Origin: Oculatella sp. LEGE 06141
Lineage (GTDB): Bacteria > Cyanobacteriota > Cyanobacteriia > Elainellales > Elainellaceae
Direction: 5' to 3'
Assembly: GCF_015207605.1 (NCBI RefSeq)
Contig: NZ_JADEWO010000007.1
Location: 62,001 to 126,000, forward strand
DNA: 64,000 nt
Shown: positions 28,942-38,239 of the stretch, piece after piece
Layout of the letters: the number at the start of each line of letters is the position of its first letter
Numbering within the stretch: the stretch's first letter is position 1
Program-made: the position numbers and the translations under genes
Notes under the pieces: generated by a model
Seen by the model: only the letters and a program-made list of their open reading frames with translations
What the model was told of the DNA's origin: nothing
The model's database searches: none

Positions 28942-29826
28942 ATGTTTTCGATCTATATCCTCACGTACAACGAAGAGATTGATATTGCAGCTTGCATCGA
29001 ATCGGCAATGTTGTCTGATGATGTGGTTGTGGTTGATTCATGCAGTGTCGATCGCACCGTTGAAATTGCCAGCCGTTATCCGATTCGCGTCGTGCAGCAC
29101 CCGTTCGAAAGCCACGGACGGCAGCGCACCTGGATGTTAGAGAATGTGCCGCCCAAACACGATTGGGTTTACATTTTAGAAGCCGACGAGCGCATGACTC
29201 CATCCCTGTTCCAGGAAAGCCTGAACGCCATCCAGAGCGATCGCTACGTAGGTTACTATGTTGCAGAACGCGTCATCTTCATGAACACCTGGATTCGCCG
29301 CAGCACTCAGTATCCTCGCTATCAACTGCGGTTGTTGCAACATGGCAAGGTCTGGTTTAACGACTATGGGCACACCGAACGGGAAGTCTGCGAGGGCGAA
29401 ACGGGCTTTTTAAGCGAAACCTATCCCCACTACACCTGTAGCAAAGGGTTAAGCCGCTGGCTGGAAAAACACAATCGCTATTCAACCGATGAGGCGATCG
29501 AAACCCTCAAACAGCTAGAAAACGGCTCGGTGAATTGGTACAACCTGTTTTTTGGAGCATCTGAGGTCGAGCGTCGTAGAGCCTTGAAAGATCTCTCCTT
29601 GCGGCTGCCGTTTCGCCCACTGGTGCGATTTTTCTACATGTATGTTTTGCTAGGAGGCTGGCTAGACGGGCAGGCTGGCTTTGCCTGGTGTACATTACAG
29701 GCATTTTACGAGTATCTGATTCTTCTCAAGGTCTGGGAGATTCGGCATAGACCTTCAGCCACCGTAGAGGTAGCTCCCTTTGCCTATCCAGAGCAGGCCG
29801 TTTCTATGAGACGCAAAAGGGGCTAA
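28942..29826 (+). CDS. family-2 glycosyltransferase
   Basis: 294 residues from the ATG at 28942, which opens on the conserved MFSIYILTYNEEIDIAACI; an in-frame TTG at 28915 is unlikely. The GT2 nucleotide-binding pattern is present: VVVVDSCSVDRTVEIAS and the metal-binding region YILEADERMTP (a D-x-D-like EADE). The layout resembles the WaaE/KdtX branch, which adds glucose or similar sugars to lipopolysaccharide core: YPRYQLRLLQHGKVWF, then a C-terminal membrane-proximal helix FFYMYVLLGGWLDGQAGF. The acceptor is not known. It stands alone. Confidence 0.9.
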   Translation: MFSIYILTYNEEIDIAACIESAMLSDDVVVVDSCSVDRTVEIASRYPIRVVQHPFESHGRQRTWMLENVPPKHDWVYILEADERMTPSLFQESLNAIQSDRYVGYYVAERVIFMNTWIRRSTQYPRYQLRLLQHGKVWFNDYGHTEREVCEGETGFLSETYPHYTCSKGLSRWLEKHNRYSTDEAIETLKQLENGSVNWYNLFFGASEVERRRALKDLSLRLPFRPLVRFFYMYVLLGGWLDGQAGFAWCTLQAFYEYLILLKVWEIRHRPSATVEVAPFAYPEQAVSMRRKRG

Positions 29827-29880
29827 TTGACCCTCAAACGGTTCCCTTTTCTGGCTGGCCGCAAGGGCTAAGCACTCAGT

Positions 29881-29940
29881 GTTGGGGGCTTCCGAGCCAG
29901 TTCTAGTTTAAAGTCTCCCAGAATTGGAAGAGTTGGGGGC
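29881..29940 (-). repeat. dispersed GGCTCGGAAG-type repeat, minus orientation
   Basis: Read on the minus strand it runs GCCCCCAACTCTTCC ... CTGGGAGACTTTAA ... AACTGGCTCGGAAGCCCCCA. The same block order appears on the plus strand at 43324-43397 between kaiB and kaiC. Repeats of the form CCCCCTAAATCCCCCA...TTTGGGGGACTTTAA are frequent in cyanobacteria. Confidence 0.7.
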
Positions 29941-30015
29941 GAATGCAGCCCATTTGCTCCGTTGCAAAGAGTCTCTTAGCTCGAATCAGAGTAAATCGCT
30001 TCCTGCTGGCAGGAG

Positions 30016-30047
30016 TGCCGTCGCGTTGAGCGCTCAACGCGACGGCA
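30016..30047. repeat. perfect 32-base palindrome
   Basis: TGCCGTCGCGTTGAGC (30016-30031) is followed at once by its exact reverse complement GCTCAACGCGACGGCA (30032-30047), with no loop. No T-run follows, so it does not look like an ordinary terminator. Confidence 0.9.
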
Positions 30048-30421
30048 TGTCAAATTCGAATGTCAAGTGCGATACTAATTACTAAGCTCGTTTAAACTTG
30101 AGCGGAGGCAATCTGCATAATTTGCCCCAGCGAATCACTTCACCTTGTCCCTCCAGGTGAGTTATTATCTTGAAACATTTCTTTACAAGATTTAAAACTA
30201 AGGAAAAGCATAGAGATATTATTTTTGGGCTGTCGTTGTTCCTCAGTCAGGGTAAAAGATGCTCCTCCAAAGTGCAGTAACGTCCCATTTATGTCGATCG
30301 GCTCACCTTTCTGGATGGTGCCACTGATGCCTTTACGGCGCTTATCAGTGCTGACTAGAAGGCTACCTGGCCAGAGACGGCGTTCTTTTCCCTACGGCAA
30401 TTACAGGAGAGTAAGCTATCT

Positions 30422-31162
30422 GTGCTCCAACGCTTTAAGCAAGACCTCAAAAATGACTTAATTGCAGGCTTGTTAGTGGTGATTCCGCTAGCAACAACCA
30501 TCTGGCTGACGATCACGATCGCCAGTTGGGTGATTCGGTTTTTAACCAAAATTCCCAAGCAGCTCAATCCGTTCAACGACCTGAATCCCATTCTGGGTAA
30601 TTTACTAAACCTGGCCGTTGGTCTGGCTGTGCCGCTGCTGTGTATTTTGCTCATCGGCTTGATGGCGCGAAACATTGCAGGGCGATGGTTGCTGGATGTG
30701 GGTGAGCGGTTACTGCAAGCCATTCCGTTGGCTGGGTCAGTCTACAAAACGCTAAAACAACTGCTTGAAACCTTGCTTAAGGACTCGAACAGCAAGTTTC
30801 GCCGCGTGGTGTTAATTGAATATCCGCGCAAAGGCATTTGGGCAGTTGCCTTTGTGACCGGTACGCTGAACCCTCAAATTCAGGCAGCCATGACGGGGAG
30901 TATGCTCAGCATTTTTGTGCCCACCACGCCCAATCCCACAACGGGCTGGTATGCCATTATTCCAGAAGAGGAAGTCGTCAATCTTTCCATTTCGGTGGAA
31001 GATGCCTTCAAGGTGATTATTTCCGGTGGGATTGTTGGCCCGACTGGGAGTAGCGCTGCCAGCAGCGTGAACCTCGATCGCAAACTAGAACCCGCCCTGG
31101 ACAAACCATTGCCCGACGTGAAACGACAGTCCTATTCGGTCGTCCCAGCCGAAGAAGACTAG
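30422..31162 (+). CDS. DUF502 family membrane protein
   Basis: 246 residues. Two membrane helices (about 14-38 and 58-84) are followed by a conserved amphipathic core: LQAIPLAGSVYKTLKQLLETL, FRRVVLIEYPRKGIWAVAFVTG, SIFVPTTPNPTTGW and the closing VEDAFKVIISGG. This is the DUF502 pattern, found in most cyanobacteria and in plant COV1 (LCV) proteins. The function is not established. The start codon is GTG. It begins a same-strand series DUF502-nusB-ftsY, with gaps of about 150 bases. Confidence 0.9.
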   Translation: MLQRFKQDLKNDLIAGLLVVIPLATTIWLTITIASWVIRFLTKIPKQLNPFNDLNPILGNLLNLAVGLAVPLLCILLIGLMARNIAGRWLLDVGERLLQAIPLAGSVYKTLKQLLETLLKDSNSKFRRVVLIEYPRKGIWAVAFVTGTLNPQIQAAMTGSMLSIFVPTTPNPTTGWYAIIPEEEVVNLSISVEDAFKVIISGGIVGPTGSSAASSVNLDRKLEPALDKPLPDVKRQSYSVVPAEED

Positions 31163-31314
31163 ATATTTAGCCCCATAAGCCTCGTTGAGATAGTGATCCC
31201 GCTGCCCACTCTGTTTTCAAACGGTTGACGCTGTTTCTAAAGCGGTTTGTCATTCCGATAAACAGACTGCTAGGATCACCAGGATTGCTCTGAACCTCGC
31301 CAATTTAATCTGCC

Positions 31315-31941
31315 ATGAAAGCTCGCCGAATTGCCCGTGAACTGGCTCTTTTAAGCCTTAGCCAACTTCCTGCTAATCAGGAAAAGCTGCAAGCACAGCA
31401 ACTACAGAATTTGGTTTTAGCCTCGATTCGAACTTTGACTGCTGAAGTTCAGGACACGATAGAAACCGCATCGGCGGAGCTAAACCGAGGGAGCGATCGC
31501 CTCTTGACCAGTCAAACTCGGGCGGCGGATATCCAGAGCGCCAGAGCTATGGTACAGGACGCGATCGAACTGACCCAGACCGCGATCAATCGACTGGGTG
31601 CAGCGCTGGAGTTGCCCGAAGTGGTACAACTCTCAAATCAGCAAGAAGTACGCAACTATGCGCTGGAACTGTTGTCGCTGGTGCAGCAGCGTCGCACCGA
31701 ACTGGATCAGGTGTTAAACCAGGCAATGGTCGATTGGCAGATGCATCGACTGGCTCGTATCGACCAGGACATTTTGCGGCTTGCCTCGGCGGAAATGATG
31801 TACCTTGGGCTGGATTCCCGCATGGCAATTAACGAAGCGATCGAACTTGCCAAACGATATAGTGACGACGAAGGCCATCGGTTTATCAACGGGGTGCTGC
31901 GTCGAGTGAACGACAAGCTGAAAGCTGAGTCGCTGGCCTAA
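31315..31941 (+). CDS. nusB: transcription antitermination factor NusB
   Basis: 208 residues, long for NusB because of an inserted helical segment (about residues 50-100) that is usual in cyanobacterial homologues. The N-terminus [19 protein letters not shown] and the C-terminal half, with [38 protein letters not shown] and FINGVLRRV, are diagnostic. NusB binds BoxA RNA with NusE and supports rRNA antitermination. It lies between DUF502 and ftsY on the same strand, an arrangement often seen in cyanobacteria. Confidence 0.95.
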   Translation: MKARRIARELALLSLSQLPANQEKLQAQQLQNLVLASIRTLTAEVQDTIETASAELNRGSDRLLTSQTRAADIQSARAMVQDAIELTQTAINRLGAALELPEVVQLSNQQEVRNYALELLSLVQQRRTELDQVLNQAMVDWQMHRLARIDQDILRLASAEMMYLGLDSRMAINEAIELAKRYSDDEGHRFINGVLRRVNDKLKAESLA

Positions 31942-32101
31942 CCCGCTCTTTCCCCGTGCGGGTGTTGATGGCAAAACAGACAGGTTGTGTTGTTCAGCCC
32001 CAAACTCTGACGAACAGAGCTAACGGTCTGTGCCAATTTTTCTCTAAAGTGTAGACAGTACGTGAGCTAGAGTTTTTCGATCGCAGTCTTAGGTAAGGTG
32101 T

Positions 32102-33850
32102 ATGTCTCCCTTTAATTGGTTCAACCGCAAACACAACGAGCCGGCTAAAGAGCCTGAAGTAGACTCTAATCAAGAGCCCCAGGTAGAGCCTGATGTTACC
32201 CCTGCTGAATCGACCGAGCCTGCCGAACAGCCTCCAGCGATCGCCGAAGATTACCTGACCTGGGCAAAGGCTGCGTACCAAAACATCCAGAAGCGACAGC
32301 AGCAAGAGGTGGTCGCACCTGAAGCAGAAGCACCTGAAGCACCTGCAACCGACTCTCCCGTTGAGGCGGCAGTTGAGGCGGCGGTTGAGGTGGGCGAAAC
32401 GCTGACGGAACCAGAACCCACCCCAGTGGCGGCCATCAGTCCAGTAGAAGCGGCTCATGCAGCGGTGGAAGCCCCCGTGGAATCAGATGAGGCGATCGCC
32501 CCACCGGCGATAGAGGAACCTTTACCTGAACCAGAAGTATCTGAACCAGAAGATCTATCTGAGCCAGTCACCGTGGATGAGACGGCTACAGAAGCGGAAG
32601 CAGTACCCGAACTGACCGAGCCAGCGGAAGCCGTTCCAGAACCCGATGTTGCACCAGTTGCAGCGATTGAGGAAACGCTAGAGGCCGCTGAACCTGCCGC
32701 ACCGCTGCCCTTTTGGGCACGAGCCGAAGCCGAACGACAAGAACGGCTAGAGCGCATTCGCGCCGAGGCGATCGAAGCGGTTGAACCAGAGGTCGTTCGC
32801 CCTGCGACGGCTGAACTAGAAACAGCCCCCGATTTAACCGGGATTGAGTTTGACGAAAACTTCCTGTGGTCAGCAGAGGTGCTGGCGGCTCAAGGGCGGC
32901 GGCCTGAGGATGTTTCGGTAGAAGAAATTACCTGGCTGAAGCGGTTGCGCCAGGGCTTAGACAAAACCCGACGCAATCTGGTTAACCAACTGCGATCGAT
33001 CGTAGGACAGGGGCCGCTCAATCAAGATGCCGTGACCGAGATCGAATCGTTGTTGCTGCAAGCAGACGTGGGCATTGCGGCGACCGACTTCATTATTGAA
33101 TCCTTGCAGGCCAAGCTGCGCCAAGAAGCGCTACCGCCCTCTGAGGCGATCGCCTACCTCAAGCAGATTTTGCGCGGAATGCTCGACAAACCGCTAGAAA
33201 CCTACAGTCCCACTTTTACCCCCGAAAAAGACACCCTCAATATCTGGCTAATGACCGGGGTGAATGGTGCAGGAAAAACCACCACTATCGGCAAAATTGC
33301 CCACATTGCCAAAAAATCGGACTATACCTGCCTGATCGCTGCGGCTGATACGTTTCGCGCCGCTGCCGTGGAACAGGTCAAAATTTGGGGACAGCGGAGC
33401 AACATTGAGGTCATTGCCAATCCGGGCAAGAATACTGACCCTGCGGCGGTGGTGTTTGATGCGATCGCGGCAGCCCAATCGCGCGGTACGCAACTCTTGC
33501 TGGTTGACACAGCAGGACGATTGCAAAACAAGAAAAACTTGATGGATGAGCTGAGCAAAATTCGCCGCATTATCGACAAAAAAGCGCCCGATGCGAAGGT
33601 AGAGTCGTTGCTGGTGCTGGATGCCACCCTGGGGCAAAACGGATTGCGGCAGGCGGAGGTCTTCTCGGAAGCGGCTCAGTTGAGTGGGGTGGTGCTCACC
33701 AAGTTAGACGGCACGGCCAAAGGTGGCATTGCGCTTGCGGTCGTACAACAGCTTGGGTTACCCATCCGCTTTATTGGAGCCGGAGAGGGCATCGAAGATT
33801 TGCGTCCGTTCTCCAGTTACGAGTTTGTTGAAGCCTTGCTGAACGGGTAG
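32102..33850 (+). CDS. ftsY: signal recognition particle receptor FtsY
   Basis: 582 residues. Residues 1 to about 255 form a long acidic A domain, rich in Glu, Ala and Pro with short reiterations such as PEAEAPEAP and VEAAVEAAVE, that anchors the protein to membranes and the translocon. The NG domain follows: an N domain from about 270, Walker A GVNGAGKTTT (about 385-394), DTFRAAAVEQ (G2), DTAGRLQNKKNLMDEL (G3), TKLDGTAKGG (G4) and FIGAGEGIEDLRPF (G5). The GTPase receives SRP-ribosome complexes. The A domain is longer than in E. coli, but this is common in cyanobacteria. Confidence 0.97.
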   Translation: MSPFNWFNRKHNEPAKEPEVDSNQEPQVEPDVTPAESTEPAEQPPAIAEDYLTWAKAAYQNIQKRQQQEVVAPEAEAPEAPATDSPVEAAVEAAVEVGETLTEPEPTPVAAISPVEAAHAAVEAPVESDEAIAPPAIEEPLPEPEVSEPEDLSEPVTVDETATEAEAVPELTEPAEAVPEPDVAPVAAIEETLEAAEPAAPLPFWARAEAERQERLERIRAEAIEAVEPEVVRPATAELETAPDLTGIEFDENFLWSAEVLAAQGRRPEDVSVEEITWLKRLRQGLDKTRRNLVNQLRSIVGQGPLNQDAVTEIESLLLQADVGIAATDFIIESLQAKLRQEALPPSEAIAYLKQILRGMLDKPLETYSPTFTPEKDTLNIWLMTGVNGAGKTTTIGKIAHIAKKSDYTCLIAAADTFRAAAVEQVKIWGQRSNIEVIANPGKNTDPAAVVFDAIAAAQSRGTQLLLVDTAGRLQNKKNLMDELSKIRRIIDKKAPDAKVESLLVLDATLGQNGLRQAEVFSEAAQLSGVVLTKLDGTAKGGIALAVVQQLGLPIRFIGAGEGIEDLRPFSSYEFVEALLNG

Positions 33851-33860
33851 AATGCCTGGT

Positions 33861-34913
33861 TCAGCCAGGGCGATACACTGCACCGGGGGTATGGTCGGGT
33901 TGAATCTCAATCACTAGATTCACATGAGCCGCATCGTGCAGCATCGGGGCAATGAACAACTCAGGATGGAGCGATCGCCAAAAGTATTCCACAAACCGAT
34001 CGACTTCGGCCTCACTCATTCCTGCCCGTCCCGATGCCATCATCTGTTGTTCTGCCTGGTTGCGCCATTGCTGGCTAAGACGATAGTCTACCGGATGCAG
34101 CACAATCAGCCGATCGAGCAGGTGCCACAACGGTTGATAGTCTTGTAAGTTGGCGTTGACCGTTCGAGCGAAGGCGCGATCGGCCTCGGTTTGAATGGGA
34201 GGGGGGGCGGTGGCAAACACGGCCGGATCAACCGGACGCACGCCAACAAACCAGCCTTCAAACAGCACGATATCGGCACCCTGGACGAGTTCCGGTTGGG
34301 TGCGATCGCCTGCTCCGCCCCAGGCTGATTTGTCGAAGCGGGGAAGTGCTACCGGGTCGAGGCGATCGGCTTGCCGCAGTTGGTGTAATACCGAGAGTCC
34401 CAGAGCCACATCATGCGTTCCTGGAGGGCCTCGCCAGCAGAAGCGTGGGTCAACCTGCTGAAGCTGAAGCCGCTCGGTATAGGTCTTGTATAAATCGTCT
34501 ATCGACAGAGAACAAATCCGTAGCCCCAGATGGCGGAGAATGAGCGACAAAATTTGAGCCAGCGTTGTCTTTCCGGTGCCCTGCCCTCCCAAGATTCCTT
34601 GAATCATCGGTCGCTGCAACGGGTGCTGCCACCGCACCAACTGACACGCCAGCGGTAGCCAGATCTTCCAGAGAGTGGGTAAGGGGTAATGATGCCAGCC
34701 CATGTGCTGACACAGTTGAATGAAATCGGGGTAAATCTGCTGCAAAAGGCGCGATCGCTCGTCCAGTTCTGCGGCGATCGTGTCGGGCGTGAGGCCAAAT
34801 GCCTGCACCGTTGATGTATCAGCCAGCAGTCGTTCGGCTAACCACTGCTGCACCGACGGCGTTAGCGGTTGCCCTGCGGCGATCTGCTCTAGAATCTGTT
34901 CTAACGATGGCAT
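33861..34913 (-). CDS. D-glycerate 3-kinase (plant/cyanobacterial type)
   Basis: 350 residues from the ATG at 34913 (MPSLEQILEQIAAG). A P-loop kinase with GILGGQGTGKTTLAQIL (about 107-123), SIDDLYKTYTERLQL, RGPPGTHDVALGL, LPRFDKSAWGGAGDR and IVLFEGWFVGVRP. This is the GLYK type that closes the photorespiratory C2 cycle by making 3-phosphoglycerate from glycerate, in the cytosol here. Its end is 10 bases from convergent ftsY, and it follows the DUF565 gene on the same strand by 26 bases, suggesting one transcript. Confidence 0.9.
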   Translation of the reverse strand: MPSLEQILEQIAAGQPLTPSVQQWLAERLLADTSTVQAFGLTPDTIAAELDERSRLLQQIYPDFIQLCQHMGWHHYPLPTLWKIWLPLACQLVRWQHPLQRPMIQGILGGQGTGKTTLAQILSLILRHLGLRICSLSIDDLYKTYTERLQLQQVDPRFCWRGPPGTHDVALGLSVLHQLRQADRLDPVALPRFDKSAWGGAGDRTQPELVQGADIVLFEGWFVGVRPVDPAVFATAPPPIQTEADRAFARTVNANLQDYQPLWHLLDRLIVLHPVDYRLSQQWRNQAEQQMMASGRAGMSEAEVDRFVEYFWRSLHPELFIAPMLHDAAHVNLVIEIQPDHTPGAVYRPG

Positions 34914-34939
34914 AGTTGAGCCAGACACAATCAATTGCC

Positions 34940-35293
34940 CTAGCTACCAATTTTGAAAGCTTCGACAAACATGCCATAGATTAGCCCCAGTTTGATGGCA
35001 TTAATGGTTTCTAGCAATAGCGATCGCGCTCGTCCGGGGGTTGCGTCTGTTCCTGGTTGCCGCCGACGGTAAACCACCCAACTGGTGCATTCGGTGAGAA
35101 ACACCAGGATGATGGATACCAGGATGTCCCAATCTGCCGTTTGTCCTGCTGTGGTAGAAACGGCGGTTGCCAGAAAATTGCCAAACAGGAGGCCGATAAT
35201 GATAATTGAGAGCCGCCGCCACGGATTTCGCATCCAGCGTGTAGACTGATCCAACGTCACATCGACCAGGCCATTCAAACGGGTATTTTGCAT
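34940..35293 (-). CDS. DUF565 (Ycf20-like) membrane protein
   Basis: 117 residues. TRLNGLVDVTLDQSTRWMRNPWRR leads into two or three membrane helices: LSIIIIGLLFGNFLATAVS, WDILVSIILVFLTECTSW, and a C-terminal INAIKLGLIYGMFVEAFKIGS. The RNPWRR signature and C-terminal LGLIYGMFVEAFKIG are typical of DUF565, the Ycf20 family of plastids and cyanobacteria. A role in non-photochemical quenching has been reported for algal/plant homologues; it has not been shown here. Upstream of and likely co-transcribed with glycerate kinase. Confidence 0.9.
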   Translation of the reverse strand: MQNTRLNGLVDVTLDQSTRWMRNPWRRLSIIIIGLLFGNFLATAVSTTAGQTADWDILVSIILVFLTECTSWVVYRRRQPGTDATPGRARSLLLETINAIKLGLIYGMFVEAFKIGS

Positions 35294-35503
35294 GATTCAA
35301 ACCGCGTTATCAATAGTGTTCAGGATGTTTGGGGCGAAATGAATTTGAGAAGATATCCGCTCTTAGCAAAGCTCGTTTCCCCCTAGAATGAAACATATCG
35401 CAAGCCTGGAATAGGTGAGTGATTCTGCTATAAAAGCGCTTAAATTTCAGTTGAAATGGAAACCCAAGATTGCATTCACTGTCTAGAGTAGACATACAGA
35501 CGT

Positions 35504-36130
35504 ATGTGGGAGCAGGGTAGATTGACCAAGGATATGAGGCTGAAATTATATCCTGCTGTGATTGGGGTGTTGACGCTAGGTGCCGTTGCCTTCCTCGCGT
35601 CGCGCTTAGAATTCACAGTGGTTGAACCAGGGACTCTACCAAACGACCCTGCGATCGATGCCCCCAGACCGTCTGCCGTCGAGCCTTCTCTTCAGCGATC
35701 GCCCACGGCAGCACCCTCTGTTGCCACCACACCCGCCGCAACGCCCAGTGTGCCGCCATCCCCCACAGCAACGCCCGCAGACCAGGATACCGCGCTCGGT
35801 TCCACTTCAACCGCCACCCGGCAAGGAAAACTGCGAGTGAGCAACACCACGAACCATCCGGTTCGCGTTGCCCTCTTGCCTCAAGCTAGTGCCGCTGAGT
35901 CTTCCTATGGCGAACCTGTCCATTGGGATTTTGCTCCGGGTGAAGGTAGCCAGAAGGGGTTAATTTTGTCGTTGCCTGATGGGGAGTTACAGCTTAAAAC
36001 GGGCGACATCGTTGTGATCTTTGCCCAAGATGGCTCTCGCCGCTACTGGGGACCCTATGTATTGGGGCAAACGGCAATGCCCACCTGGAATGCCGATACA
36101 ACAGAGTGGCAACTGCTGTTGCAACCATAA
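35504..36130 (+). CDS. hypothetical single-pass exported protein
   Basis: 208 residues (198 if the ATG at 35534, MRLKLYPAVIGVL, is used; AAGGA is just before it). A membrane helix or signal anchor (about 12-31) is followed by a Pro/Ala/Thr-rich low-complexity linker (about 45-105) and a small beta domain with GKLRVSNTTNHPVRVALLP and PVHWDFAPGEGSQKGLILSL. The beta domain resembles small Ig-like or TamB-like modules but no family was recognised. The A/T-rich start of the gap upstream probably holds the promoter. Confidence 0.65.
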   Translation: MWEQGRLTKDMRLKLYPAVIGVLTLGAVAFLASRLEFTVVEPGTLPNDPAIDAPRPSAVEPSLQRSPTAAPSVATTPAATPSVPPSPTATPADQDTALGSTSTATRQGKLRVSNTTNHPVRVALLPQASAAESSYGEPVHWDFAPGEGSQKGLILSLPDGELQLKTGDIVVIFAQDGSRRYWGPYVLGQTAMPTWNADTTEWQLLLQP

Positions 36131-36388
36131 CCCTACGCCTGCGGAACTGCGATCGCCCTGCACATCGTCATTCAACTTACTTAGGGTTCGCAACAACGCA
36201 ATTTCCAGTAAAGTAGGGTCTGGATACATTGGGACACAGCAAGCTGCCTAAACGGTCAACAGTAAGCGATTGAGATCCAACATGAAGATGCACGATCGGC
36301 TGTTTATCGTTCAGAGCTTAGCGTCCATCGCGTCTGTTTGTATGACTGCCACGTATGACCATAAAGTCCATCAACGTGTCATCTGTCA

Positions 36389-38209
36389 GTGAGTGATTAC
36401 CCCTACCAGAATTCCATGAACTTGAGGATCGATCGCCCGATCAAGTATCTGTCGGAGCAGTGGGAAAAGCAGCCAATTGTCGCTTGGATACTATCCATGA
36501 TGTGGGTGGGCTTCATTGGTTGGCTGGCCTTTGGCTGGCACCTGGGCAGCATTGGCCTGGTGGATGAAACCGAGCCGCTGTTTGCCGAAGCGGCTCGCCA
36601 GATGACCGTCACCGGAGACTGGATTACTCCGTACTTTAATGGAACCACGCGGTTTGATAAGCCGCCGTTGGTTTACTGGTTAATGGCGATCGGCTATCAA
36701 ACTATTGGGGTAAACGAGTGGGCTGCTCGGTTGCCGTCGGCTCTGGCTGCGATCGCCCTCACCGCGATGGGGTTTTATACACTCCGCTATTTTGGCTTTC
36801 CGACCCCGGCTGCCGCTCAAGCGGTCGAATTGGATGAGAACAGCACACGGCAACAACAACAGCAGCGGTGGTTGGCGGCCTGGATTGGCGCTGCTTTAAT
36901 TGCGCTGAACCCGCAAACGATCGTCTGGGGTAGAACTGGAGTTTCAGATATGCTGCTGAGTGGCTGTATGGGAGGGGCGCTCTTTGCCTTTTTCTGCGGC
37001 TATGCCCAGCCCCACCAGCGCCAGCAGCAAACTCGGTGGTATCTGGCTTTCTACGGTTTGTCTGCTCTGGCTGTCCTCACCAAAGGCCCGGTTGGCATTA
37101 TCTTACCCGTGTTGGTGATTGGCACATTTCTGCTGTATGTGGGCAACCTTCGCCCCGTGCTGGCTGAGATGTATCCTCTGCGGGGTGGCCTGTTGTTTCT
37201 GGCTATAACGCTGCCCTGGTATATTTTGGTAATTTTGGCGAACGGCCAGGACTATATTGATGCCTTCTTTGGCTATCACAACTTTGAGCGGTTTACCAGC
37301 GTGGTGAACCACCATGCCGCACCCTGGTATTTTTATTTTGTCGTTGTGCTGGTGGGCTTCTTGCCGTGGTCGCTGTTTCTGCCCGTGGCGATCGCCCGTC
37401 TGCGGTTTTGGCAACTGGCTCACTGGCGGCAGCAGCCACGCTCTGCCCACCTGGGGCTGTTTGCAGCCGTCTGGTTTGTCGTCATCTTTGCCTTTTTTAC
37501 GATCGCCGTTACCAAGCTGCCCAGCTATGTGCTGCCGCTGCTGCCCGCCGCTGCTGTACTGGTGGCGCTGATGTGGAGTGACCAGATGGGGCGATCGCGG
37601 CTCGATCGGGGTATTCTCATCAGCAGTGTGATTAGCGTTGGGGTGATGGTTATCCTGGCAGGAGCCATGCTGTATAGCCCAAACTGGATGGGCGACGATC
37701 CGGCAATGCCCGGTTTGCCCCAGGCGATGCGGCAGACTGGCATCCTCAAGGTGGGCTGTGCCATTTGGCTGCTGGCTGCCGTTGGAACGGCAATTCTGCT
37801 GGTGCGCCGGCAGGGGCGCTGGGTGTGGAGTACGGTGCTGGCTGGATTGATGGCTTTTGTGGCCTTTACCGTGATCCCGGCCGGGTTTGTGCTGGATGTG
37901 CAACGGCAGTTGCCGCTGCGCCAGTTGGCCGCCCTCATGGTACAGGCAAAGCAGCCTGATGAAGCCCTGGTGATGGTTGGCTTTCAAAAGCCAAGTCTGG
38001 TATTTTATGCCAGACAGCCCGTGCTGTATTTGTCGCGATCGAAGGGAGCGTTGAACTCCATTCAAGCCGACCAGCCCGACTTAACGGCGGTTCTAGTGAT
38101 AGGTTATCCAGAGAAATTAGACGATCTAGAACTACAGCCTGCTCAATACAGCGCGATCGCCGCCGCAGGAGCCTATGCTGTGATTCGAGTGCCGCTCCCA
38201 GTGGAGTAG
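36389..38209 (+). CDS. ArnT-like family-39 glycosyltransferase
   Basis: 606 residues, about 12 membrane helices. The first periplasmic loop has the catalytic acidic pair in LVDETEPLFAEAARQMT followed by GTTRFDKPPLVYWL, hallmarks of PMT/ArnT glycosyltransferases that use polyprenyl-phosphate sugars. Later loops have VWGRTGVSDMLLSG and PWYILVILANGQDYIDAFFGYHNFERF. A soluble domain of about 100 residues ends the protein. Likely role: adding a sugar to an envelope lipid or protein on the periplasmic side. Start codon GTG at 36389; the ATG at 36416 is possible. Stands alone. Confidence 0.9.
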   Translation: MSDYPYQNSMNLRIDRPIKYLSEQWEKQPIVAWILSMMWVGFIGWLAFGWHLGSIGLVDETEPLFAEAARQMTVTGDWITPYFNGTTRFDKPPLVYWLMAIGYQTIGVNEWAARLPSALAAIALTAMGFYTLRYFGFPTPAAAQAVELDENSTRQQQQQRWLAAWIGAALIALNPQTIVWGRTGVSDMLLSGCMGGALFAFFCGYAQPHQRQQQTRWYLAFYGLSALAVLTKGPVGIILPVLVIGTFLLYVGNLRPVLAEMYPLRGGLLFLAITLPWYILVILANGQDYIDAFFGYHNFERFTSVVNHHAAPWYFYFVVVLVGFLPWSLFLPVAIARLRFWQLAHWRQQPRSAHLGLFAAVWFVVIFAFFTIAVTKLPSYVLPLLPAAAVLVALMWSDQMGRSRLDRGILISSVISVGVMVILAGAMLYSPNWMGDDPAMPGLPQAMRQTGILKVGCAIWLLAAVGTAILLVRRQGRWVWSTVLAGLMAFVAFTVIPAGFVLDVQRQLPLRQLAALMVQAKQPDEALVMVGFQKPSLVFYARQPVLYLSRSKGALNSIQADQPDLTAVLVIGYPEKLDDLELQPAQYSAIAAAGAYAVIRVPLPVE

Positions 38210-38239
38210 GGGGAGCCAGGGGAAGGGGCGCTCTACTCT

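Larger units (their letters stand above)
29827..30421. other. 595-base intergenic region with repeats and a palindrome
   Basis: It contains a minus-orientation copy of a dispersed repeat (29881-29940) and a perfect 32-base palindrome (30016-30047). A minus-strand open stretch (30140-30391, 84 codons, no ATG) encodes GTIQKGEPIDINGTLLHFGG and similar sequence but no recognised domain. The promoter of the DUF502-nusB-ftsY group should be near the right end. Confidence 0.6.

Noticed and set aside
28686-28982. 98-codon plus-strand frame before the glycosyltransferase
   Set aside because: Runs through the gap and into the glycosyltransferase in another frame; no conserved pattern and no ribosome-binding site.
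37103-38065. 320-codon open frame on the minus strand
   Set aside because: It lies wholly opposite the ArnT-like gene, is rich in His, Gln and Pro as expected from antisense reading, and resembles no family.
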